Part shown: positions 1 through 6,551 of the stretch, one piece after another | Layout of the letters: each line of letters opens with the position of its first letter | Numbering within the stretch: the stretch's first letter is position 1 | DNA from: M55B112 sp040903745 | Lineage (GTDB): Bacteria > Bacteroidota > Bacteroidia > Bacteroidales > GCA-2748055 | NCBI GenBank assembly: GCA_040903745.1 | Contig: JBBDUV010000017.1 | Span: 1-11,747, forward strand | DNA length: 11,747 nucleotides | Direction: 5' to 3' | Notes under the pieces: generated by a model | What the model saw: only the letters and a program-made list of their open reading frames with translations | The model's database searches: none | Told to the model about the DNA's origin: nothing | Translations under genes and position numbers: made by a program

Positions 1-2
1 TA

Positions 3-272
3 ATTTTTGAAGAGTTCAAGGGTACCGGTAATATGGAATTGCAGCTCGATCGCAGGCTTGCCAACAAGCGTGTATGGCCGGCTGTTGACCCGAATCTGTC
101 AAGTACGCGGAGGGAGGATCTGTTGCTCGATAAGCCGATGATGAATAAGATCTGGATTCTCAGGAACTATCTGGCAGATATGAACCCTGTTGAGGCAATG
201 GAATTCCTCAAGGACAGGATGATGAAGACTGCCAGTAACGAAGAGTTTCTGATCTCCATGAATAGTGGCTAG
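3..272 (+). CDS. rho: Transcription termination factor Rho, C-terminal part (5' end outside window)
   Basis: The reading frame is open from the left edge and ends at TAG 270-272, giving 89 residues of a longer protein. Rho is a hexameric RNA-dependent ATPase/helicase that ends transcription at Rho-dependent sites. The visible part matches the end of the ATPase domain: EEFKGTGNMELQLDR, then a LANKRVWPAVD segment, then SSTRREDLLLD. In the family, the GTGNMEL.LDR stretch and the following SxTRxxxLL are strongly conserved, with the R-loop and ATP-contacting arginines in this part of the protein. An internal ATG at 33 is not the true start, because conserved Rho sequence continues upstream of it. 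The rest of the tail (MNKIWILRNYLADMNPVEA) is also typical of Rho. A strong intrinsic terminator follows 21 bases after the stop. Confidence 0.95.
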   Translation: MFEEFKGTGNMELQLDRRLANKRVWPAVDPNLSSTRREDLLLDKPMMNKIWILRNYLADMNPVEAMEFLKDRMMKTASNEEFLISMNSG

Positions 273-293
273 GAACGTTTTTTTTCATTGTAG

Positions 294-320
294 GGCGGAA
301 GGCAACTTCCGCCTTTTTTT
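294..320 (+). terminator. Intrinsic terminator of rho
   Basis: A perfect 8-bp stem, GGCGGAAG (294-301) with CTTCCGCC (306-313), encloses a GCAA loop of the stable GNRA type. Seven T residues follow immediately (314-320). It lies 21 bases after the rho stop codon. A separate T8 run at 278-285 precedes the hairpin and is not part of it. Confidence 0.93.
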
Positions 321-426
321 ATTATCAGATCTGTCCCTGCTTTTCTCTGCCCCGGTTGATTAGTCATCTGAGTTGCAAAAAGCGATCATCCGGTATCTAT
401 TTGTAATGATTTTATATTATCCGATA

Positions 427-460
427 TTGCCGGTAAATCCAACCAAAAATTATAATTTTG
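427..460 (+). promoter_or_regulatory. Candidate Bacteroidota-type promoter for nifJ
   Basis: TAATTTTG at 453-460 matches the Bacteroidota -7 consensus TAnnTTTG exactly. A TTG at 427-429 could be the -33 element, but the 23-base spacing is slightly longer than the usual 19-21. Transcription would start near 467, giving a leader of about 50 bases before the nifJ ATG. The match is by eye in AT-rich sequence, so it is tentative. The rest of the 273-517 gap shows only the rho terminator; I see no small gene or structured RNA there. Confidence 0.35.
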
Positions 461-517
461 TTTTTCCAATAACACTATACTCAAATAGTTGTAATTTAAA
501 TACTTAAGTTTTACAAT

Positions 518-3500
518 ATGGCAAATAAAAAGAATTTTATCACCTGTGATGGTAACTATGCTGCATCGCACATTGCGTACATGTTCAGTGAAGTGGCTGC
601 CATCTACCCGATTACCCCGTCATCCAACATGGCAGAGAATGTTGACGAGTGGTCTGCTCATGGAAGAAAGAATATTTTTGGACAGACAGTGCAGGTAACT
701 GAGATGCAGTCTGAAGGCGGAGCCTCAGGTGCCGTTCATGGCTCACTGCAGGCAGGCGCGCTTACCTCTACATTCACTGCCTCCCAGGGATTGTTACTGA
801 TGATCCCCAATATGTATAAGATCTCCGGCGAATTGCTGCCAGGTGTATTTCACGTATCAGCAAGGAGCCTTGCTGCACAGGCATTATCGATTTTTGGTGA
901 CCACAGTGATGTAATGGCCACCAGAAATACCGGTTTTGCAATGTTGGCCACAGGGAGTGTGCAGGAGATCATGGATGTTGCAGCGGTTGCTCACCTTGCT
1001 TCGATTAAAACGCGGATTCCTTTCCTCCATTTCTTCGATGGATTCCGGACCTCGCATGAGATCCAAAAGGTAGAGGCTCCGTCGAATGAAGATTTTGCTG
1101 ATCTGATTGATATGGAGGCACTGCAGGCTTTTCGTGATAATTCGCTGAATCCGGAGAAACCGGTAACAAGAGGTACTGCGCAGAATCCTGATATCTATTT
1201 CCAGTCGAGAGAAGCGGCCAATAAATTTTATGAGGTGATCCCCGACGTTGTTGAGGAATATATGCAGGAAATATCCAAACGTACTGGTCGTGAGTATCAC
1301 CCATTTACCTATTATGGAGCACCTGATGCCGAGAATATCATCGTGGCCATGGGCTCAGTTACGGAAACTATTCAGGAGGTTATTGACTACCTGGTAGATA
1401 AGGGTGAAAAGGTTGGATTGATAACAGTTCACCTTTACAGGCCTTTCTCGGAGAAATATTTCAGGAAAGTGCTTCCCGATAGTGTGAAAAGAATGGCGGT
1501 ACTCGACCGAACAAAAGAACCGGGAGCGAATGGAGAGCCGCTATACCTGGATGTAAAAGATCTGTTCTACGGAAAGGAGAAATCACCAGTGGTTGTGGGA
1601 GGCCGTTATGGTCTCTCCTCAAAGGACACAACCCCTTCCATGATCCAGTCGGTTTTCGAGAATCTGAAAATGAAGGAACCGAAGAACCGGTTCACTGTCG
1701 GAATCGTTGATGATGTTACCTTCTTGTCATTACCGCTTCTGCCTGAAATTTCCGTAGTAAAAGAGGGGACATTTGAAGGTAAATTTTATGGGCTGGGATC
1801 AGATGGTACAGTAGGTGCCAATAAGAATTCAATCATGATTATTGGTGAGTCGACCGATAAATATTGCCAGGCCTATTTTGCCTATGATTCTAAGAAATCG
1901 GGTGGTATTACTACATCACACCTTCGTTTCGGGGATAAGAAGATCAAAGCACCATATCTCGTAGGTACACCTGATTTTGTTGCATGTCATGTCCCATCAT
2001 ATCTTGATAAATATGACATGCTTAAAGGGCTCAAGGATGGTGGCACATTCCTGCTGAATTCCATTTGGGATGAGGAGGAGACCAAAAAACATCTTCCTGA
2101 CCATATGAAGAAATATATGGCTGAGCACAAGATTAAATTTTATATTATCAATGCTACAAAACTGGCCCAGGAGATTGGTCTTGGAAACCGCACCAATACC
2201 ATAATGCAGTCGGCATTCTTCAAGATCGCCAATATTATTCCTTACGACCATGCAGTTGAAGAGATGCGGAAGTTTATCATCAAAAGTTTTGGTAATAAAG
2301 GTGAAGAGGTGGTGAAAATGAACAATGCTGCTGTTGAAAAAGGTGGTGATGTTACAGAAATTCAGGTGCCGGCCGAGTGGGCAAAAATTAAAGTTGAGGA
2401 GGAGAAGGAAGATACAAACAAGCCTGATTTCATCAGGAATGTTGTTGATCCCATCAATGCGCAAAAGGGAGATAGCCTTCCGGTGAGCGCATTTATAGGC
2501 AGGGAAGACGGGACCTTCCCGGCAGGTACCACGGAATATGAAAAGCGAGGTATTGCAGTGAATGTTCCTGAATGGGTTTCTGATAACTGTATTCAGTGTA
2601 ACCAATGTGCCTATGTCTGTCCGCACGCATGTATCCGTCCGTTCCTGCTCGACGATCAAGAGGCTGCTGCGTTGCCTGATGGCATTAAAACAATCGATTC
2701 GAAAGGAAAAGATGTGACCGGATTCCAATTCAGGATTCAGGTTTCGGTGCTTGACTGTACAGGATGTGGTAATTGCGAAGATGTTTGTCCCTCCAAAGAG
2801 AAGGCACTGGTCATGAAACCCCTGGAAACACAGCTGCATGAAAACGGCAACTGGAACCATATTTCTAAAAATGTCACCTACAAGGAGACACTCGTAGATA
2901 AGAAGAAAACAGTGAAGAACAGTCAGTTCGCACAACCATTGTTTGAGTTCTCTGGTGCATGTGCCGGATGTGGTGAAACACCATACATCAAGCTTATTAC
3001 CCAGCTTTACGGCGACCAGATGATCGTTGCCAATGCAACTGGTTGTTCATCTATTTATGGTGGTTCTGCTCCATCAACTCCTTATTGTGCTAACCAGGAA
3101 GGACATGGTCCGGCATGGGCAAACTCACTGTTTGAAGACAATGCCGAATATGGCTATGGCATGTCCATTGGTATTAACAAGACCCGCGAACGTATCGCTA
3201 TGATGATGGCTGAATCGAGGGATAAGGTTGCCAAACAGACTACTGAAGCTTTCGATGCATGGATGGCAGCAGATGATCTGGACAGTTCGCGTGAAGCATC
3301 AAAAAAGGTTGTTGCTGCACTGGAAAAAGAGAAGAATGGTGTTGCAAAAGATATTCTTGCTCTGAAACAATACCTGGTGAAAAAATCAGTATGGATCTTT
3401 GGTGGTGATGGATGGGCGTATGATATCGGTTACGGCGGACTCGACCATGTGCTTGCTTCCGGTGATGATGTTAATGTACTGGTAATGGATACAGAGGTTT

Positions 3501-4051
3501 ACTCCAATACTGGCGGACAGGCATCAAAGTCCACACCGATTGGAGCAGTTGCGAAGTTTGCCGCCTCAGGTAAGAAGATCAGAAAAAAGGATCTTGGTGT
3601 TATGGCCATGTCTTATGGTTATGTATATGTTGCACAAGTTTCAATGGGAGCAAGCCAGTCACAATACCTGAAAGCAATTCGCGAAGCGGAGGCTTATAAG
3701 GGGCCTTCACTTATTATTGCCTATTCACCATGTATAAACCACGGACTGCGCAAGGGTATGGGTAAAACACAGGCCCAGGGTAAATTTGCCGTGGATTCTG
3801 GTTACTGGCACCTGTATAGATACAATCCGACACTTGAGGAGGAGGGCAAGAACCCGTTTGTGCTCGATTCAAAAGAGCCGCAATGGGACCAGTTTCAGAG
3901 TTTCCTGAAGTCAGAGGTACGATACACCTCACTGCAGAAAGCATTTCCTGAAGAGGCTGCAAAATTGTTTAAGTCAGCACAGGATAATGCACGATGGAGA
4001 TACAACAGTTATGTGAGAATGGCTGCCATGGATTTCTCCAAAACGGAATAA
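518..4051 (+). CDS. nifJ: Pyruvate:ferredoxin (flavodoxin) oxidoreductase, single-chain
   Basis: This cytosolic iron-sulfur/thiamine diphosphate enzyme converts pyruvate and CoA to acetyl-CoA and CO2, passing two electrons to ferredoxin or flavodoxin. At 1177 residues it is full length for the single-polypeptide family. In order: the N-terminal pyruvate-binding domain has YPITPSS (about 30-36) and EMQSEGGASGAVHG (about 62-75). A two-cluster ferredoxin-like domain has CIQCNQCAYVCP (Cys 691, 694, 697, 701) and CTGCGNCEDVCP (Cys 747, 750, 753, 757). The C-terminal TPP domain has CAGCGE (Cys 815, 818), Cys 843 in NATGCSS, and Cys 1072 in YSPCINHG; these four are the expected ligands of the proximal [4Fe-4S] cluster. 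GDGWAYDIGYGG (from about 963) and NTGGQ (from Asn 997) form the TPP/Mg site. All ligands are present, so it should be active. The start fits because family sequence begins at once (ITCDGNYAASHIAY). Despite the name nifJ, no nitrogen-fixation genes are nearby, so a central fermentative role is inferred. It is flanked by terminators and appears monocistronic. Confidence 0.97.
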   Translation: MANKKNFITCDGNYAASHIAYMFSEVAAIYPITPSSNMAENVDEWSAHGRKNIFGQTVQVTEMQSEGGASGAVHGSLQAGALTSTFTASQGLLLMIPNMYKISGELLPGVFHVSARSLAAQALSIFGDHSDVMATRNTGFAMLATGSVQEIMDVAAVAHLASIKTRIPFLHFFDGFRTSHEIQKVEAPSNEDFADLIDMEALQAFRDNSLNPEKPVTRGTAQNPDIYFQSREAANKFYEVIPDVVEEYMQEISKRTGREYHPFTYYGAPDAENIIVAMGSVTETIQEVIDYLVDKGEKVGLITVHLYRPFSEKYFRKVLPDSVKRMAVLDRTKEPGANGEPLYLDVKDLFYGKEKSPVVVGGRYGLSSKDTTPSMIQSVFENLKMKEPKNRFTVGIVDDVTFLSLPLLPEISVVKEGTFEGKFYGLGSDGTVGANKNSIMIIGESTDKYCQAYFAYDSKKSGGITTSHLRFGDKKIKAPYLVGTPDFVACHVPSYLDKYDMLKGLKDGGTFLLNSIWDEEETKKHLPDHMKKYMAEHKIKFYIINATKLAQEIGLGNRTNTIMQSAFFKIANIIPYDHAVEEMRKFIIKSFGNKGEEVVKMNNAAVEKGGDVTEIQVPAEWAKIKVEEEKEDTNKPDFIRNVVDPINAQKGDSLPVSAFIGREDGTFPAGTTEYEKRGIAVNVPEWVSDNCIQCNQCAYVCPHACIRPFLLDDQEAAALPDGIKTIDSKGKDVTGFQFRIQVSVLDCTGCGNCEDVCPSKEKALVMKPLETQLHENGNWNHISKNVTYKETLVDKKKTVKNSQFAQPLFEFSGACAGCGETPYIKLITQLYGDQMIVANATGCSSIYGGSAPSTPYCANQEGHGPAWANSLFEDNAEYGYGMSIGINKTRERIAMMMAESRDKVAKQTTEAFDAWMAADDLDSSREASKKVVAALEKEKNGVAKDILALKQYLVKKSVWIFGGDGWAYDIGYGGLDHVLASGDDVNVLVMDTEVYSNTGGQASKSTPIGAVAKFAASGKKIRKKDLGVMAMSYGYVYVAQVSMGASQSQYLKAIREAEAYKGPSLIIAYSPCINHGLRKGMGKTQAQGKFAVDSGYWHLYRYNPTLEEEGKNPFVLDSKEPQWDQFQSFLKSEVRYTSLQKAFPEEAAKLFKSAQDNARWRYNSYVRMAAMDFSKTE

Positions 4052-4073
4052 TTGATTTTTAGTTATTTTAGAT

Positions 4074-4106
4074 AAGGCCGTCCCGGTAAATCCCGGACGG
4101 CCTTTT
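4074..4106 (+). terminator. Intrinsic terminator of nifJ
   Basis: A 10-bp stem, AAGGCCGTCC (4074-4083) with GGACGGCCTT (4095-4104), is followed inward by one C-C mismatch, two G-C pairs and a TAAAT loop (4087-4091). The trailing T run is short (4103-4106), two of its bases pairing in the stem. It begins 23 bases after the nifJ stop and separates nifJ from ruvX. Confidence 0.85.
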
Positions 4107-4240
4107 AATGGTGCGCCCGGTATAAGTTTTTACTATAGCTTAATGACACCAACGCTAATTGAATGTTGAATGCGTTAAAGGTAATTTAAATGTAATTCAA
4201 TAGGATCAGTTTTATTACTTTTACAACTTAAAAGCGCTTT

Positions 4241-4666
4241 ATGGGCAGATACCTGGCAATCGATTACGGTAAAAAGCGCTGCGGAATTGCAGTGAGCGAT
4301 CCTATGAAGATAATTGCAAGTGGATTGGCAACAGTAGCCTCGCATGAGCTGATGAATTATCTGGCAGATTATTTTTTGAAAGAGGATGTTGAATGTGTGG
4401 TCGTAGGAAAGCCTATGCAGTCAGATAACAAACCCAGTGATTCTTTTATCTGTGTTGAACGGTTCGTGCGTTCGTTTAAAAAAAGGTTCCCGGGGATGAG
4501 ACTGGAATGGGAAGATGAGCGATTTACTTCAAAAATGGCTGTGCAGGCAATGGTTGAAGGGGGTTTGAAAAAGTCGGAAAGACGCAAGAAAGAGAATATT
4601 GATAAAATGAGTGCGGCCCTGATCTTAAGATCATTCATGGATGATCTCTCAAACAATCGGGACTGA
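4241..4666 (+). CDS. ruvX: RuvX/YqgF family RNase H-fold nuclease (putative pre-16S rRNA nuclease)
   Basis: At 141 residues it is the normal length for this small RNase H-fold family. Members were first proposed as Holliday junction resolvases and were later shown in E. coli to take part in 5' end maturation of 16S rRNA. Visible motifs are AIDYGKKRCGIAVSD, with the first metal-binding Asp at residue 8; VVVGKPMQ (53-60), the usual V-V-G-x-P strand; EDERFTS (91-97), with conserved acidic residues; and ENIDKMSAALIL (118-129), with the last acidic residue Asp121. The basic stretch KKSERRKKE before it is typical. The ATG is chosen because family sequence starts right at it (MGRYLAIDYG). No Shine-Dalgarno is seen and the leader is AT-rich. 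def follows 44 bases downstream with no terminator between them, so the two are probably cotranscribed. Which of the proposed functions applies cannot be told from sequence. Confidence 0.93.
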   Translation: MGRYLAIDYGKKRCGIAVSDPMKIIASGLATVASHELMNYLADYFLKEDVECVVVGKPMQSDNKPSDSFICVERFVRSFKKRFPGMRLEWEDERFTSKMAVQAMVEGGLKKSERRKKENIDKMSAALILRSFMDDLSNNRD

Positions 4667-4710
4667 AAACTGTTGAACTGCTGTGTTCCAGTTAAGAATA
4701 AAGACTAAAA

Positions 4711-5277
4711 ATGATGTTACCAGTTTACGTGTATGGAATGTCGGTCCTGAGAAAAGTGGCCCAGGAGATAGATGAGGATTATGAAGGTCTCGATCTGTTG
4801 ATTGAAGAGATGTTTGAGACCATGGTTGCCAGTGAAGGGGTAGGGCTGGCTGCACCCCAGATTGGCAAATCTGTCAGACTTTTCCTGGTGGATGCCAGTA
4901 GAATGGAGGATATTGATGGTGAACCTGATCTTAAAAATTTCAGAAAAGTATTCATCAATCCGTATATCATTGAGGAGTGGGGTGACAAGTGGAGTTTTTC
5001 CGAAGGATGTCTGAGTATTCCCAACATTCGTGAAGAAGTAAATCGTCCATCGAATGTAAGAATCGAGTATTACGATGAGGACTGGAATTTTCACGATGAG
5101 CAATATGATGGTGTAAAGGCCCGTATCATACAGCATGAATATGATCACCTGGAAGGCCGTCTTTTTGTTGATCTGATCAATCCGCTTCGCAAAAAGTTGA
5201 TCGGACCCAGACTCAGGTCGATATCAAAAGGCAATGTCGATTGCGATTATAAGATCGTTTTCCCCGGAAAGAAATAG
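4711..5277 (+). CDS. def: Peptide deformylase
   Basis: This metalloenzyme removes the formyl group from the N-terminal methionine of new proteins at the ribosome. It has 188 residues, the usual length. All three signature motifs are intact: GVGLAAPQIG (43-52, with Gln50), EGCLSIP (metal ligand Cys100) and QHEYDHLEG (ligands His142 and His146, catalytic Glu143). Two adjacent ATG codons (4711 and 4714) could start translation; family members usually begin M-(I/L)-P, so the second is equally plausible. One small departure is GMSVLRK near the N-terminus, where G-x-P-x-L-R is usual. It lies 44 bases after ruvX on the same strand, probably in one transcript, and converges with the DHODH-like gene. 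Confidence 0.97.
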   Translation: MMLPVYVYGMSVLRKVAQEIDEDYEGLDLLIEEMFETMVASEGVGLAAPQIGKSVRLFLVDASRMEDIDGEPDLKNFRKVFINPYIIEEWGDKWSFSEGCLSIPNIREEVNRPSNVRIEYYDEDWNFHDEQYDGVKARIIQHEYDHLEGRLFVDLINPLRKKLIGPRLRSISKGNVDCDYKIVFPGKK

Positions 5278-5335
5278 AAAGTATTCTTAACACTTTATTA
5301 TCAAGTACCTATAAGTCTGGGTGGTTAGCTTTCTG

Positions 5336-5373
5336 AAAAAAAAGCTGCCGATATAGCGCTATACCGACAGCTT
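5336..5373 (-). terminator. Intrinsic terminator of the DHODH-like gene (between convergent genes)
   Basis: Read on the minus strand, an inverted repeat at 5342-5373 folds into an almost unbroken stem of up to 16 positions. Its outer arm is AAGCTG/CAGCTT, its tip is around GCGC, and it contains two G-U wobble pairs. Eight U residues result (complement of A5336-5343), the first two pairing in the stem. On the plus strand the two wobbles become A-C mismatches and no good T run follows, so it mainly serves the minus-strand gene. It may weakly help stop def transcripts as well. Confidence 0.82.
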
Positions 5374-5418
5374 GTAAGTTTATTTTGATTGATCCACATT
5401 AAGGACAGTGCCCCATTA

Positions 5419-6426
5419 TCAGACAATCGGATTGAAGTATTCCTCCGACTTCAGGATCATATCAATATATTGCGCTCTTTTATAGACAAATGGATCGTTG
5501 ATCGCCTTGGCAGACAAAGTCCCTTTAAAATCATCAATGGTTTTGTACCCTTTCCGGTCCATCCACTCCTCAAGTTCAGTAAGCATTGAAGATGCATGCT
5601 TAATTCCATTGTGGTAGAAGGTGGAAACCGATTCTACAGCTCCTGCCCCGGCAAGGATCATCTTTACAACATCAGTTCCCTCGTAGATACCGCTATTGGC
5701 CGTAATAGAAGCCTTAATGTTACCGTACAATAAGCCTGCGTATCGGATAGTAAGTCTGTGATCACCTGGTGTACTCAGGTTCCAGGGGGCTGCGTGCTTC
5801 TCAGCATCTACGTCTATATCGGGTTCAAACAGCCGGTTAAAAAGTACAAATCCGTCAGCTCCTGCTGCATCAAGGTCAGCAACCGTTTTAAGAATATTGG
5901 TGTAAAAAGGACTTAGTTTCACACTTACCGGGATTTTAACAGTCTTTTTAACAGCCCTAAGAAACTCAATCTGCTCAGTAATAATGTCATGTCCCGATTT
6001 TTGCATCTCTCTTGGTATCGCGAAGAAGTTCAGTTCAAGACCATCTACACCGGTCTCTTCTATCTGCTTTGCATAATCTACCCATGTCTCTTTATAAATT
6101 GCATTGAGGCTTGCTATCAGTGGAATATCAATGCTGTCCTTTGCCTTACGCAGATTGTACAAATACTCTTTCGGACCAGCATGTTCAAGGTTTGGAAAGA
6201 GGCTGATCATCTCCGCGTGTCTCTCATCATACGCCTCAAGCTGATTGTCCAGTTCATAGTTTTCCAACTGAATCTGCTCTTCAAACAGAGATTTGTAAAC
6301 TATCGCCGCAATGCCTGCGTCTTCAGCCTTTTTAAGGTTGTCGATGTTCCCGACCAGATTACTTGATCCGAGAATAATTGGGTTTTTTAAAGTAATGCCC
6401 ATGTGTTTGGTAGTAAGATTTGCCAT
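5419..6426 (-). CDS. Dihydroorotate dehydrogenase-like flavoprotein, catalytic Cys/Ser not conserved
   Basis: A 335-residue TIM-barrel protein of the PyrD/DHODH superfamily, predicted to bind FMN in the cytosol. Family features seen: the N-terminal strand KNPIILGSSNLVG (14-26); KLSPFY (170-175), with the conserved lysine of the FMN/substrate site; and ANSGIYEGTDVVKMILAGAG (243-262), the C-terminal FMN-phosphate region. The motif that in true enzymes reads N-x-(S)-C-P-N, carrying the catalytic Cys (class 1) or Ser (class 2), is LELNFFAIPREM here (130-141), with no Cys or Ser. It is therefore unlikely to oxidise dihydroorotate, and calling it pyrD would be misleading. Annotations of the type 'dihydroorotate dehydrogenase-like protein' fit best. 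The true substrate is unknown. The ATG is supported because family sequence begins at once (MANLTTKHMGITLKNP). It is monocistronic, with its own terminator and a good promoter candidate, and is divergent from comEC. Confidence 0.88.
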   Translation of the reverse strand: MANLTTKHMGITLKNPIILGSSNLVGNIDNLKKAEDAGIAAIVYKSLFEEQIQLENYELDNQLEAYDERHAEMISLFPNLEHAGPKEYLYNLRKAKDSIDIPLIASLNAIYKETWVDYAKQIEETGVDGLELNFFAIPREMQKSGHDIITEQIEFLRAVKKTVKIPVSVKLSPFYTNILKTVADLDAAGADGFVLFNRLFEPDIDVDAEKHAAPWNLSTPGDHRLTIRYAGLLYGNIKASITANSGIYEGTDVVKMILAGAGAVESVSTFYHNGIKHASSMLTELEEWMDRKGYKTIDDFKGTLSAKAINDPFVYKRAQYIDMILKSEEYFNPIV

Positions 6427-6452
6427 GTCTGTTGTGGGTTTTTAATTATGTT

Positions 6453-6483
6453 TAAATATATCCTTTAAACCTGTTTTTCACAA
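6453..6483 (-). promoter_or_regulatory. Candidate promoter for the DHODH-like gene
   Basis: On the minus strand, TTG (6483-6481) and TATATTTA (6460-6453) are separated by 20 bases. This fits the Bacteroidota pattern TTG, N19-21, TAnnTTTG with one mismatch at the last base. Transcription would begin around 6446, about 20 bases before the ATG at 6426. The short AT-rich leader without a Shine-Dalgarno is usual for the phylum. It is found by eye only. Confidence 0.5.
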
Positions 6484-6534
6484 GAAAGGTTCATTTTTTC
6501 TTCTCAAGAAGTCGATTTCTTCCTTGCTAAGCAT
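6478..6534 (-). other. Short ORF of 18 codons upstream of the DHODH-like gene; possible leader peptide or chance
   Basis: In the divergent spacer the minus strand has an ATG (6534-6532) opening the frame MLSKEEIDFLRRKNEPFL, with TGA at 6480-6478. Its stop lies 51 bases before the DHODH-like start. The composition is protein-like: charged and helix-forming. However, it is very short, and the promoter candidate for the downstream gene overlaps its last codons. If that promoter is right, the peptide would not be on the same mRNA. I do not recognise a family. A remnant or chance ORF is as likely as a real peptide. Confidence 0.2.
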
Positions 6535-6551
6535 ATTAACAGAGAAAAAGG

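Noticed and set aside
884..1304. Two overlapping minus-strand frames inside nifJ
   Set aside because: Both are antisense to conserved NifJ sequence and show no family motifs.
1997..2935. Long minus-strand open frame (312 codons) antisense to nifJ
   Set aside because: It lies wholly inside a clearly real nifJ coding region, has no recognisable domain and has a Cys/His/Phe-rich composition typical of an antisense shadow.
518..4051. nifJ as a sign of a nitrogen-fixation cluster
   Set aside because: The enzyme is a general pyruvate:ferredoxin oxidoreductase, and no nitrogenase or cofactor genes are present in the window.
4216..4223. TACTTTTA as a -7 promoter element for ruvX
   Set aside because: The last base differs from the consensus and no TTG lies 19-23 bases upstream, so I could not support it beyond AT-richness.
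5989..6366. Plus-strand frame of 125 codons opposite the DHODH-like gene
   Set aside because: It is the antisense of a well-supported flavoprotein; the hydrophobic, Cys-rich translation matches no family.
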